From NCBI GenBank assembly GCA_017381715.1, contig JAFOBR010000046.1, positions 1 through 36,247 of the forward strand: a stretch of 36,247 nucleotides of DNA, read 5' to 3'. A program made the translations under genes and the position numbers. Source of the stretch: Clostridia bacterium (GTDB taxonomy: Bacteria > Bacillota > Clostridia > Oscillospirales > CAG-382). The notes beneath the pieces are model-generated. The model searched no databases, was not told where the DNA came from, and worked only from the letters and a program-made list of their open reading frames with translations. Positions 21,574-30,702 of this stretch are shown one piece after another. The stretch's first letter is position 1. Each line of letters opens with the position of its first letter.

Positions 21574-23792
21574 ACGCAGTCGTTATAGAAAAATGTGAAA
21601 TAGTCTCCTTCGGCTGTATTTCCAACACCGTTATCACTCCTGCTGCCGGAATAAATCTGATTACCGCACCTAACGAAAGCGGCAAGACCACTCTTGCTCA
21701 TTTTATAAAGTTTGTGTTTTACGGCTTTTCGGGGCAGCGTGTTTCCACCGTTTCGGATAACGAAAAAAAGCATTACGTCCCCTGGGATAACCCCCGCACC
21801 GCAGGCGCAGTGGAGTTTTCTCTCGGCAACACCAAATATCGCGTTGAACGTGAGTTTCTTGCGGGTAAGGATATCTGCGTGGTTACGGAAAAACTTACGG
21901 GAAAAGAGATTTTAAAAGGTCTTGTTCCCGGCGAATGCTTCTTTGGAGTAAAAGAAGAGATATTTACAAAAACTGCGTTTTTCCGTCAGCTTTCCTCTCC
22001 CGGCAAAAAGGATGATGAGCTTGCGGAGCAGCTCAGGAACCTTGTCGCATCCGCTGACGAAACTGTTAGCGCCGCAGATGCCTTGAAGCGTCTTTCCGAT
22101 GCAAAGAACCGTCTTCGCAGCCGAGTAAAGGGCGGAGGCTTGATTCCCGCTTTGGAAGAAAAACGGGGAGAGCTTGATAAAACGCTGGGTGCCGCAGTTT
22201 CTCTTTCCGGTGAATTGGGAAAAGTAGAAGCGGATATAAAAGAATCCGAAGCAGGATTGAAATCAAATGCAGAGCTTCGTGCACAGGTAACCGAAGAGCT
22301 GAACGGTATAGAGAAATACGAAGCGTCCTTAAAATATGAAGAGCTTAAGGAACACGCCCGCAAGGTAACGGAATCGGAAACGGAGTATAACGAATCCGTG
22401 GAGTGCTTTGGCGGCAAAGAGCCGGATAAAGATGCGGTTGCTGCGGCGCTTAAGCTTGTTTCGAAAAGGAGCGCTTATATTGTAAAGAGAGACGAGCGTA
22501 AATCCGCATACGAAAATGCGGAAAAAGACGTGGAAAACGCTCGCAAGGAAAGCTTGTTTGACGGTAGAAATGTTATTGCTATACGCAAAAAAATAAGAGC
22601 AATCACCTCCGCAAAGGCGCTTATGGTGTTCTTAATAACACTTATGCTTCTTGCGGCGGGAGCTACTGCGGCGTTTAATTTTACAGATCTGTTCGGCAAC
22701 GTGGAATTTCTGCCTTGGCAGTATATCGTTGTTTTTGCAGGTGCGGCATTGATTATAGGCATTATTTTAATAATTCTTAATTCCGCCGCCTCTCACTTTG
22801 CTACCAAAAACGGATTTTCATCTATTATAGAGATGAAATATATGCTGGGGCAGTATCCTGCGGCGCAGCAGGAAATTGCAGATCTGGAGCTTAAGGCTTT
22901 CAACGCAAAGACACTTTATGAACGTGCCGATGAAGAATTAAATGCTCTGGACAGAGAAATATTCACTGTTACCGAAGGTATGCCGGGCGATGCCGAGAAT
23001 GTGGAAAAACGTGTGGCGGATATTGTTGCCGCTACCGAAACGGCGCTTAACGCCCGTACCAAGCTTGAAACCGCAAAAGCGGTGCAGGAAGCGGCGTTTG
23101 CCGGTTGTGATCTTAAAAAGATCAGCGAGCTTGCGGAAAACGCATCACAGCCTTTGCACACCCGTGAGGAACTGGAAAAAGCCTTGCGCTTTTTAAAGGA
23201 TGAAGACGAAAAGCTGCTCGGACTCCTTCGTGAAAGAGAGGGCGAAAGAGGCAGAATTATCGGTGCCGGAGGCGAGCCTGCTCTTATTCAGGCACAGAGA
23301 GATTCCGTTGCCGCACGTATACGCTATCTTGAGCAATCATATAATGCGGTAAATATAGCCGCAGAAGCCCTTAATGAAGCGGATAAATATATGCGCAGCA
23401 TTGTTTCTCCCGCCCTTTCCCGTCTTGCAGGCAAATATATGTCTGCGGTTACCAAGGGAAAGTACGACAGAGTTTCCTTTGATACGTCGCTTATAATGTC
23501 TTATGAAACCGATTCGGGAACAAAACATTCCGACTATATGTCCGCAGGTACGAGAGACAGCGCATATATGTGCCTCCGTCTTGCACTTATAGACCTTGTA
23601 TTTTCCGAAACACGTCCTCCCTTGGTGCTTGACGATGCGTTTGTCCGTCTTGACGGCGACAGGCTTTTGAATATGCTTGAGCTTGTAAAAACGGTTTCGG
23701 AAAAGGGACAGGTATTTATCTTTTCCTGCCACGACCGCGAAGAACAGATTTTGAACTCTGCGGGCACCGAATATAACAGGATAGTGATCTGA
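21570..23792 (+). CDS. SMC/Rad50-like ATPase, YhaN/SbcC family, with membrane-like segment
   Basis: A 740-residue ATPase with an N-terminal Walker A (A33-P-N-E-S-G-K-T40, first Gly replaced by Ala), long coiled-coil arms, and a C-terminal ABC head: signature MSAGTRDSAYMCLRLAL and Walker B LVLDDAFVRLDGDR. Midway, where Rad50 has a zinc hook, there are instead two strongly hydrophobic stretches (about residues 350-370 and 385-410) that would form a membrane hairpin. I recall a similar feature in B. subtilis YhaN but cannot verify it. It is short for an SbcC (usually about 1000). Partner of the SbcD/YhaO-like nuclease just upstream; overlaps recG by one base (TGATG). Confidence 0.85.
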   Translation: MNAVVIEKCEIVSFGCISNTVITPAAGINLITAPNESGKTTLAHFIKFVFYGFSGQRVSTVSDNEKKHYVPWDNPRTAGAVEFSLGNTKYRVEREFLAGKDICVVTEKLTGKEILKGLVPGECFFGVKEEIFTKTAFFRQLSSPGKKDDELAEQLRNLVASADETVSAADALKRLSDAKNRLRSRVKGGGLIPALEEKRGELDKTLGAAVSLSGELGKVEADIKESEAGLKSNAELRAQVTEELNGIEKYEASLKYEELKEHARKVTESETEYNESVECFGGKEPDKDAVAAALKLVSKRSAYIVKRDERKSAYENAEKDVENARKESLFDGRNVIAIRKKIRAITSAKALMVFLITLMLLAAGATAAFNFTDLFGNVEFLPWQYIVVFAGAALIIGIILIILNSAASHFATKNGFSSIIEMKYMLGQYPAAQQEIADLELKAFNAKTLYERADEELNALDREIFTVTEGMPGDAENVEKRVADIVAATETALNARTKLETAKAVQEAAFAGCDLKKISELAENASQPLHTREELEKALRFLKDEDEKLLGLLREREGERGRIIGAGGEPALIQAQRDSVAARIRYLEQSYNAVNIAAEALNEADKYMRSIVSPALSRLAGKYMSAVTKGKYDRVSFDTSLIMSYETDSGTKHSDYMSAGTRDSAYMCLRLALIDLVFSETRPPLVLDDAFVRLDGDRLLNMLELVKTVSEKGQVFIFSCHDREEQILNSAGTEYNRIVI

Positions 23793-25837
23793 TGGATTTT
23801 AAAACACCGTTACAATACGTAAAAGGTATAGGCGAAGCACGAAGCAAGTGCTTCGCCAAACTTGGTTTATACACGGCAGGGGACCTTGTATCCTTTTATC
23901 CCCGTACATACCAGTACAGAGGTGAAAACAAAAAGGTTTCCGACGTTATTGACGGTGAAGTATGCTCGCTTCTGCTTACTGTGGATTCTCCCGTAAAAAG
24001 CGGCGGAGGAAAGGTACAGTATATAAAATTTACCGCAGGGGACGATACGGGTACCGTGAATATAACCTTTTTTAACCAGAAGTGGCTTTTAAAGGTGTTT
24101 TCCCAAGGGCGTGCTTTTCGTTTTTACGGTAAAGTAACCTTTGGCTTTTACGGAAAAGAAATGGTCTCTCCCGAGGTGGAACCCGTTCTCCACGGAAAAA
24201 AATTAAAAGACGTTATTCCCGTGTACCCCCTTACAAAAGGACTCACCCAAAAAACGGTGTGCTCGGCTGTAAACAACGTGCTTCCGTTATCCGAGGATAT
24301 TAAAGACGTTCTGCCCGAGGATATACGTAAAAAATATGCACTCCTTTCAGTAAAGGATGCGGTAAAGCTTATTCACGCTCCCAACTGCAGGGATGACGTT
24401 GCCAAGGCGCGCCGTACTCTTGCCTTTGAAGAACTTATAGTTTTTCAGACAGCGCTTCGTATTTCCCGCAGAGGTGTTTCAAGCTCCAAGGGAATAAAAA
24501 TGACCTTTAAAAACAGCGGTGTAAAATCCTTTTTTGAATCTCTGCCGTATTCTCTTACTTCTGCTCAGGAAAGAAGCGTTAAGGAAATACTGGGCGATAT
24601 GTGCAAGGATACCCCCATGACCCGCCTTTTGCAAGGCGACGTTGGCAGCGGAAAAACCGCAGTAGCCGCGGCGGCTGTGTATTTTGCCGCCAAAAACGGA
24701 TATCAATCCGCCTTTATGGCTCCTACCGAGATACTTGCTGCCCAGCACGCAAAAACTCTTGATAAAATGCTGTCTTCCTTTGGTATAAGAGTAGGTTTGC
24801 TTACGGGCGGGCTTACAAAAAAACAAAAGACAGTTTTGCAGGAAAATATCAAAAACGGCGCAGTTGACGTTATTGTGGGAACGAACGCCCTTATTCAGGA
24901 TGCGGTGGAATATCAAGCACTGGGACTCGTTATAACCGATGAACAGCACCGTTTCGGCGTTATGCAGAGAGCACGTCTTACGGAAAAAGGCGGAATAGGG
25001 GATATAAAACCTCATATGCTGGTAATGTCGGCTACACCCATACCGAGGACACTGTCTCTTATCGTTTACGGCGATCTTGATATAAGCGTGCTGGATGAGC
25101 TTCCTCCCGGAAGACAAAAGGTGGATACCTATCTTGTGGGAAGCGAAATGCGAGAGCGCGTGTTCAGAATGATACGTGCCCGTATCGACGAGGGAAATCA
25201 GGCATATATAATCTGCCCTCTGGTAGAAGAAAACGAAGAAAGCAGTAAGCAGAGCGCAGAAGGATATGCAGAGGCTTTGCGCAGAGGCAATTTTTCGGAT
25301 ATTAATATAGGTATGCTTCACGGCAGAATGTCACCTGCGGAAAAAGACGAAGTAATGCGCGGCTTTTCCAAAGGGGATATTAAAATACTCGTTTCCACAA
25401 CCGTGGTAGAGGTAGGCGTGGACGTACCCAACGCAACGGTAATACTTATAGAAAACGCAGAATGCTTCGGCCTTTCACAGCTTCATCAGCTCAGAGGGCG
25501 TGTGGGAAGAGGAAAGGATAAAAGTATATGCGTGCTTTTGTCCGACCATGCTCACGGCAAGACAGAAAACCGCCTTAAAATAATGTGCGAAACCAACGAT
25601 GGATTTAAGATAGCCTCCGCAGACCTCGAGCAGAGAGGTCCGGGAGATTTCTTTGGGGAAAAGCAATCCGGCGAGCTTGTTTTCCGTGTGGCTTCCGCGG
25701 CGGATATGAATATGCTGGAGGAAGCGAAAAAGCTTTCAGAAGAGCTGTTCGCAGGCGGACAGGCAAAATACCCCGAATTGTTTGAAAAAGCAAAAGGTTT
25801 TGCTTCGGGAAACGAAAGAGGTAATAAGATCAGTTGA
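23792..25837 (+). CDS. recG: ATP-dependent DNA helicase RecG
   Basis: A 681-residue branch-migration helicase that remodels stalled forks and Holliday junctions. The N-terminal wedge/OB region starts at PLQYVKGIGEARSKCFAKLG; helicase motifs follow: I LLQGDVGSGKTAVA (near 280), II DEQH (near 382), III SATPIPRT (near 412), VI QLRGRVGRG (near 568). The C-terminal GPGDFFGEKQSG is characteristic of RecG. Length is normal. It is translationally coupled to the YhaN-like gene before it and to dusB after it by TGATG overlaps. Confidence 0.97.
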   Translation: MDFKTPLQYVKGIGEARSKCFAKLGLYTAGDLVSFYPRTYQYRGENKKVSDVIDGEVCSLLLTVDSPVKSGGGKVQYIKFTAGDDTGTVNITFFNQKWLLKVFSQGRAFRFYGKVTFGFYGKEMVSPEVEPVLHGKKLKDVIPVYPLTKGLTQKTVCSAVNNVLPLSEDIKDVLPEDIRKKYALLSVKDAVKLIHAPNCRDDVAKARRTLAFEELIVFQTALRISRRGVSSSKGIKMTFKNSGVKSFFESLPYSLTSAQERSVKEILGDMCKDTPMTRLLQGDVGSGKTAVAAAAVYFAAKNGYQSAFMAPTEILAAQHAKTLDKMLSSFGIRVGLLTGGLTKKQKTVLQENIKNGAVDVIVGTNALIQDAVEYQALGLVITDEQHRFGVMQRARLTEKGGIGDIKPHMLVMSATPIPRTLSLIVYGDLDISVLDELPPGRQKVDTYLVGSEMRERVFRMIRARIDEGNQAYIICPLVEENEESSKQSAEGYAEALRRGNFSDINIGMLHGRMSPAEKDEVMRGFSKGDIKILVSTTVVEVGVDVPNATVILIENAECFGLSQLHQLRGRVGRGKDKSICVLLSDHAHGKTENRLKIMCETNDGFKIASADLEQRGPGDFFGEKQSGELVFRVASAADMNMLEEAKKLSEELFAGGQAKYPELFEKAKGFASGNERGNKIS

Positions 25838-26793
25838 TGAATGTAAAAAATCACAATTTTAAATACGGTCTTTTCCTGGCGCCTATGGCAGGGGTTACCG
25901 ACCGTGCATACCGCGCTCTTTGTGTACGGTACGGTGCAGAGCTGGTTACCACCGAGCTGGTTTCCGCAAAGGCGGTTACAATGGGGGATGAGCGCACCTT
26001 TAAGCTTGCTTCTCTTACAGAAGATGAGCATCCTGCGGCAATACAGATTTTCGGATCTGACCCTTTGGTAATGGGTGAAGCGGCGTACAAGCTTATGAAG
26101 CTTTCGCCCGAAATGATAGATATAAATATGGGTTGTCCCGTACCGAAGATCGTTCGAAACGGCGAAGGCTGTGCATTGATGCAAGATGTGGAAAAGGCTG
26201 GCAGAATCGTAGAAAACGTAGTCAAAAGCGTATCTGTGCCCGTTACCGTGAAGATGCGTATTGGTATGGATGAAAACAGCCTTAACGCACCTCTGCTTGC
26301 AAAGGTGTGCGAGCAGGCGGGTGCTTCCATGATAACCGTTCACGGCAGAACGAGAAACAAAATGTATTCGGGCTTTTCCGATTGCGGTGAGATACGCAAG
26401 GTAAAAAGCGCTGTTTCCGTTCCTGTTATAGCTTCCGGTGACGTAGGGCTTACTCTCGAGGGTGATGAAGCATATTCGCTTACCGGCGCAGACGGACTTG
26501 CCGTAGGCAGAGCCGCTATGGGTGCGCCTTGGATATTTGCGTATCTTAAGGACGATATAGACGGCGTTCCCCGCCGTGTTATCACCGACACGGAAAAGCT
26601 CTCCGTAATAAAAGAGCATATAGACAGACTGTTATTCTACGAAGGTGAACGAGCGCTTTGCCAGATGCGTACCCATCTTGCCTGGTATACCAAGGGCCTT
26701 AAAGGAAGCGCCGCTTTGCGCAGAAATATCAATACCGCTGTTACCAAAGATGATTTTTATACCCTTGCCGAAAGTATTTTTGCGAAGTGTTGA
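25837..26793 (+). CDS. dusB: tRNA-dihydrouridine synthase
   Basis: A 318-residue FMN-dependent enzyme that reduces uridines in the tRNA D-loop. Motifs: FLAPMAGVTDRAYRAL (FMN barrel start), DINMGCPVPKIVRNGEG with the catalytic Cys, VKMRIGMD, and ITVHGRTR. I prefer the ATG at 25837, which overlaps the recG stop as TGATG, over a TTG one codon earlier. Last gene of the pgeF run; the terminator at 26901 probably ends the operon. DusB is the usual family member in Bacillota; the position modified is not deduced. Confidence 0.93.
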   Translation: MNVKNHNFKYGLFLAPMAGVTDRAYRALCVRYGAELVTTELVSAKAVTMGDERTFKLASLTEDEHPAAIQIFGSDPLVMGEAAYKLMKLSPEMIDINMGCPVPKIVRNGEGCALMQDVEKAGRIVENVVKSVSVPVTVKMRIGMDENSLNAPLLAKVCEQAGASMITVHGRTRNKMYSGFSDCGEIRKVKSAVSVPVIASGDVGLTLEGDEAYSLTGADGLAVGRAAMGAPWIFAYLKDDIDGVPRRVITDTEKLSVIKEHIDRLLFYEGERALCQMRTHLAWYTKGLKGSAALRRNINTAVTKDDFYTLAESIFAKC

Positions 26794-26875
26794 CATAACA
26801 TTCGGCATATTACACTACATTACTTTTTAACCTTTGTGCAGACTGCTAAATTGCGTTTTGCATGGGTGAAAATTG

Positions 26876-26904
26876 TTGACAAATAATGAATAAACCGTTA
26901 AAAT
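26876..26904 (+). promoter_or_regulatory. Promoter of the purine permease gene
   Basis: TTGACA (26876-26881), 17-base spacer, TAAAAT (26899-26904). The -10 box overlaps the 5' arm of a terminator hairpin. Confidence 0.85.
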
Positions 26905-26945
26905 ACCGTTATGGGTGATTATACACTCGGGCGGTATTTTTTTTA
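26901..26945 (+). terminator. Terminator overlapping the permease promoter
   Basis: Stem AAATACCG (26901-26908) with CGGTATTT (26932-26939), inner stem GGGTG/CACTC (26913-26917 with 26924-26928), then T-rich. Complete only in RNA entering from dusB. Confidence 0.75.
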
Positions 26946-26975
26946 CATGCCTAAAATTAATTCAGGAGGTCTTTT

Positions 26976-28400
26976 ATGGACAAGTTCTTCAAAATCTCTG
27001 AACGCGGTTCAAACGTGAGAACAGAGATAATTGCAGGTCTTACTACCTTCTTCGCAATGGCATACATTGTAGTTACCAACCCTAATCAGGTAGTAGGCTT
27101 TACCTTCGGCGGCCCTTACGATACTATTTGGAATGCTGTTTATATTGCATCCATACTCGTAGCGGTTGTTGGTACTTTGCTTTACGCACTCTACGCAAAA
27201 CTTCCTTACGCACAGGCGTGCGGAATGGGTCTTAACTCATTCTTCTTCGTTTCCTTTATTCTTCCCGCACTTCTTTCCGAAGGCGACCCTATAAAGGGAT
27301 ATCAGGAAGGTCTGTTTATTATTCTCCTTTCCGGTTTTGTGTTCCTTATACTCTCTATTACCGGTGCAAGAGAATACATTGCAAAAGCACTGCCCGATTG
27401 TCTTAAAAAGGCTATTCCCGCAGGTATCGGTCTGTTTATTGCCTTCATCGGCTTCAAGAACGTTGGCATTATTCAGGAAAACCAGTATACTTTCGTTCAG
27501 CTTTTCGATTTCCACGGCGCTATGTACAACGAAGCAGGCGAATTCCTCGGCGCTTTCGAAGCGTGGAAGGTTATGGCACCCGTTGTTCTCGCTCTTCTCG
27601 GCTTGTTCCTTATAGCTGTTCTTGATAAAAAGAAGGTCAAGGGTTCCGTTATTATTACCATAGTTGCCGTTACCGTTCTTTACTATCTCACCACCTGGAC
27701 CGCTCCCTCCTTTGACCTTGGCAAGATCGGTCAGTCCTTCAAGGATTTCGGCGAAATCGGTATTATCGGCGCATTCAAGGGTTATACCATCTTCTCCGGC
27801 GGCGCAAGCGCAATTATAAACGCAATCGTTCTCGTTGTTACCTTTACTCTCGTAGATATGTTCGATACTATCGGCACTCTTTACGGTACCGCTTCCCAAG
27901 CAAATATGCTTGACGAAAACGGCGACCCTATCGACGTTAACAAGGCTATGGCTTGCGACTCTATCGCAACCTGCGCAGGTGCAGTATTCGGAACCTCTAC
28001 TTGTACCACCTTCGTTGAATCCGCAGCAGGCGTTGCAGCAGGCGGCAGAACCGGTCTTACTTCTCTCGTAACCTCCATCTGCTTCTTCGTATGCTTGTTC
28101 CTCACTCCTCTTGCAGCTATCGTTCCCACATGTGCAACCGCACCCGCTCTTATCTATGTTGGCGTTCTTATGCTCAAGAACTTCGCAAAGGTAGATATGG
28201 ACGATATCGCATCTGCAGTGCCCGCATTTATGGCACTCATTATGATGCCTCTTACTTACTCTATCTCCAACGGTATCGCAGTAGGCGCTATCTCTTACGT
28301 TCTTATCCGTCTCTTCACCGGTAAGTTCACCAAGAAGGATATAGTTGTTACCATCATCGGCATCCTCTTTATTGCGAGATTCTTCCTTGTAACGATGTAA
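26976..28400 (+). CDS. NCS2-family purine (guanine/hypoxanthine or adenine) permease
   Basis: A 474-residue polytopic membrane protein of the AzgA-like branch of NCS2 transporters. The N-terminus FKISERGSNVRTEIIAGLTT and FFAMAYIVVTNP is diagnostic; further blocks include GMGLNSFFF, the FVDMFDTIGTLYG-like TLVDMFDTIGTLYGTAS, and GTSTCTTFVESAAGVAAGGR. These match PbuG/AdeP-type proton-coupled uptake of hypoxanthine, guanine or adenine; which base cannot be decided. GGAGGTC lies upstream of the ATG. The codon bias (GTT, CTT, AAG, GGC, TTC) suggests strong expression. Own promoter at 26876. No purine riboswitch recognisable upstream. Confidence 0.93.
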   Translation: MDKFFKISERGSNVRTEIIAGLTTFFAMAYIVVTNPNQVVGFTFGGPYDTIWNAVYIASILVAVVGTLLYALYAKLPYAQACGMGLNSFFFVSFILPALLSEGDPIKGYQEGLFIILLSGFVFLILSITGAREYIAKALPDCLKKAIPAGIGLFIAFIGFKNVGIIQENQYTFVQLFDFHGAMYNEAGEFLGAFEAWKVMAPVVLALLGLFLIAVLDKKKVKGSVIITIVAVTVLYYLTTWTAPSFDLGKIGQSFKDFGEIGIIGAFKGYTIFSGGASAIINAIVLVVTFTLVDMFDTIGTLYGTASQANMLDENGDPIDVNKAMACDSIATCAGAVFGTSTCTTFVESAAGVAAGGRTGLTSLVTSICFFVCLFLTPLAAIVPTCATAPALIYVGVLMLKNFAKVDMDDIASAVPAFMALIMMPLTYSISNGIAVGAISYVLIRLFTGKFTKKDIVVTIIGILFIARFFLVTM

Positions 28401-28412
28401 AACCGTTTTTTC

Positions 28413-28454
28413 ATATCCCGTTTGGTGAAAAAATCCCAAACGGGATATTTTTTT
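28413..28454 (+). terminator. Terminator of the purine permease gene
   Basis: Perfect 13-bp stem (28413-28425 with 28436-28448), 10-base loop, T6-7 tract. Confidence 0.93.
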
Positions 28455-28455
28455 G

Positions 28456-28484
28456 TTTACTTTTGGCATTATTTTTGGTATAAT
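28456..28484 (+). promoter_or_regulatory. Promoter of tex
   Basis: TTTACT (28456-28461), 17-base spacer, TATAAT (28479-28484), immediately after the permease terminator. Confidence 0.65.
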
Positions 28485-28515
28485 ATACCTATCAATTTCC
28501 AAAGGGGAAAAGCAA

Positions 28516-30666
28516 ATGGATATTATTGCAAGAATAGCCGAAGAACTCCGTATTAAAGTAACTCAGGCGGAGGCGGCTGTAAAGCTTATTGACGAAGGAA
28601 ACACCATTCCTTTTATAGCTCGTTACCGTAAAGAAGCTACCGGCTCTCTTGACGATACCGTGCTTCGTGATCTTGATGAAAAGCTCCGCGCTTACCGCGC
28701 AGTAGAGCAGAGACGAGAAGAAGTCCGCCGTCTTATAACCGAGCAGGAAAAAATGACGGATGAAATAAACGCAGCTTTGGATAAAGCAGTGACCGTTGCG
28801 GAAATAGACGATATTTACCGTCCATACCGTCCCAAGCGCAAGACCCGCGCTTCCGTTGCGGCAGATGCAGGGCTCACACCTCTTTCCGAGCTTATGCTTG
28901 CTCAGGAGAAGGATACGGATATTGTTCTGGAAGCGGAAAAATATCTTAATCCGGAAAAGAAAATAAACACCGCAGAAGACGCTCTTCACGGTGCTATGGA
29001 TATTATTGCCGAAGGCGTTTCGGATAACGCATCCTTCCGTAAATGGATACGTGAATATACTATGAAAAACGGCTTCCTTGCCACAAAGGCAAAGACGGAG
29101 GAGGACAGCGTTTACCGTATGTATTACGACAGAAGCGAGCCTCTTAAAAAGCTGGTTTCCCACCGTATTCTGGCTATTGACCGCGGAGAAAAAGAAGGCT
29201 TCCTTTCTGTCAAGGTTGATGTAGATAAGGATTATATCGAAGGATATCTTATAGGACAGACCGTTTCCAAGCAGGTATGCTCCTCTACCCAGTATGTGAA
29301 AGACGCAGTTATAGACGGTTATGAAAGACTTATCGCCCCTTCTATTCAGAACGAAGTGAGAAGCGATATTACCGCATCCGCCCAGGAGCAGGCAATAAAG
29401 GTGTTTGGAGAAAACCTGCGCAATCTTTTGATGCAGGCACCCGTAAAGGGCAAGGTAGTAATGGGCTTTGACCCTGCATACAGAACCGGCTGTAAAATCG
29501 CTGTTGTTGGTGAAAACGGCGAGGTTCTGGATACCACCGTGGTATATCCCACTCCTCCCCAGAACCGTACCGAGGACGCAGAGCGTGTTCTTTCCGCTTT
29601 GGTAAAGAAATACGGTATTGATATAATTTCTATCGGTAACGGTACTGCAAGTAAGGAAAGCGAAATTTTCGTTTCTTCCCTTCTTCCCAAGCTCAACCGT
29701 CCCGTAAGCTATATTATGACAAACGAAGCAGGTGCTTCCGTTTATTCCGCATCCAAGCTGGGCGCAGAAGAATTCCCGCAGTTTGACGTTTCCTTGCGCA
29801 GCGCCGTATCTATCGCCCGCCGTGTGCAGGACCCTCTTGCGGAGCTTGTAAAGATCGACCCCAAAGCTATCGGCGTGGGACAGTATCAGCACGATATGAA
29901 CCCCAAGGAGCTTTCCGCTTCTCTTGACGGCGTGGTGGAGGATGCGGTTTCCTCCGTAGGTGTAGATCTTAATTCCGCTTCAGTTTCTCTCCTTTCCCGT
30001 GTTGCGGGTATATCCTCCAAGACTGCAAAGGCTATATACGATTACAGAAATGAAAACCGCCTCTTTAATTCCCGTGAAGAATTAAAAAAGGTAAAGGGAA
30101 TAGGTGATAAGGCGTTTACCCAGTGCGCAGGCTTTTTGCGTGTTTCCGAAAGCGCAGAGGTGCTTGATAACACCGCAGTTCACCCCGAAAGCTATGAATC
30201 TGCCCGTGCGCTTCTTAAAAAGCTGGGCTACAGCGAGCAGGATGTAAGAGAGCGCAAGCTTGAGGATATTAAAGCAAAGGCTAACCTTGTAGGTCTGGAT
30301 TCGTTGGCAGAGTCTATCGGTGTAGGCGTACCTACGCTTACCGATATGATGAACGAACTTACCAAACCGGGACGCGACCCTCGTGATGAACTTCCCAAGC
30401 CTATCCTTCGCACCGACGCTATGGATATTTCCTCGCTCAAGCCCGGTATGGAATTTGTGGGTACCGTACGTAACGTTGCGGATTTCGGCGCATTCGTGGA
30501 TATCGGCGTGCATCAGGACGGACTTATTCATATTTCCAAGCTGGCAAAAGGCTTCGTGCGCAGAGCGCAGGATGCCACTAAGGTAGGCGAGATAATCAAG
30601 GTCCGCGTTATCGAAGTGGACGTTGCCAAAAAACGCATTTCTCTTGAACGCGTTTTTGAAAAATAA
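28516..30666 (+). CDS. tex: Tex-family RNA-binding transcription accessory protein
   Basis: A 716-residue Tex protein. Domain order: N-terminal helical Tex domain (DIIARIAEELRIKVTQAEAA, IPFIARYRKEATGSLDD), YqgF-like RNase H fold (about 300-430, VMGFDPAYRTGCKIAVVGE), helix-hairpin-helix region (about 475-560, VKGIGDKAFTQCAGFLRVSE), and C-terminal S1 RNA-binding domain (about 635-705, GTVRNVADFGAFVDIGVHQD). Tex homologues bind nucleic acids and affect transcription and toxin expression in other bacteria. The frame is open back to 28453, but the ATG at 28516 has AAAGGGGA upstream and gives the standard N-terminus. Monocistronic. Confidence 0.95.
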   Translation: MDIIARIAEELRIKVTQAEAAVKLIDEGNTIPFIARYRKEATGSLDDTVLRDLDEKLRAYRAVEQRREEVRRLITEQEKMTDEINAALDKAVTVAEIDDIYRPYRPKRKTRASVAADAGLTPLSELMLAQEKDTDIVLEAEKYLNPEKKINTAEDALHGAMDIIAEGVSDNASFRKWIREYTMKNGFLATKAKTEEDSVYRMYYDRSEPLKKLVSHRILAIDRGEKEGFLSVKVDVDKDYIEGYLIGQTVSKQVCSSTQYVKDAVIDGYERLIAPSIQNEVRSDITASAQEQAIKVFGENLRNLLMQAPVKGKVVMGFDPAYRTGCKIAVVGENGEVLDTTVVYPTPPQNRTEDAERVLSALVKKYGIDIISIGNGTASKESEIFVSSLLPKLNRPVSYIMTNEAGASVYSASKLGAEEFPQFDVSLRSAVSIARRVQDPLAELVKIDPKAIGVGQYQHDMNPKELSASLDGVVEDAVSSVGVDLNSASVSLLSRVAGISSKTAKAIYDYRNENRLFNSREELKKVKGIGDKAFTQCAGFLRVSESAEVLDNTAVHPESYESARALLKKLGYSEQDVRERKLEDIKAKANLVGLDSLAESIGVGVPTLTDMMNELTKPGRDPRDELPKPILRTDAMDISSLKPGMEFVGTVRNVADFGAFVDIGVHQDGLIHISKLAKGFVRRAQDATKVGEIIKVRVIEVDVAKKRISLERVFEK

Positions 30667-30696
30667 TTGACAATACGTATTAAAATATAGTATAAT
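30667..30696 (+). promoter_or_regulatory. Promoter of the hydrogenase maturation operon
   Basis: TTGACA (30667-30672), 18-base spacer, TATAAT (30691-30696), beginning right after the tex stop. Expected start of transcription near 30703. Confidence 0.85.
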
Positions 30697-30702
30697 ATCT
30701 TA

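Noticed and set aside
26794-26975. Purine riboswitch before the permease gene
   Set aside because: The conserved loop and junction sequences of purine riboswitches are not found; only a promoter and terminator-like stem are seen.
27237-28502. Long antisense open frame opposite the purine permease
   Set aside because: Artefact of the permease's biased codons; no ribosome binding site or family likeness.
28453-28515. N-terminal extension of Tex
   Set aside because: Would start inside the promoter; the ATG at 28516 has its own ribosome binding site.
28492-29892. Long antisense open frame (466 codons) opposite tex
   Set aside because: Lies wholly across a conserved gene with complete domain structure, shows no recognisable domain and is rich in Cys and His as antisense frames of biased genes often are.
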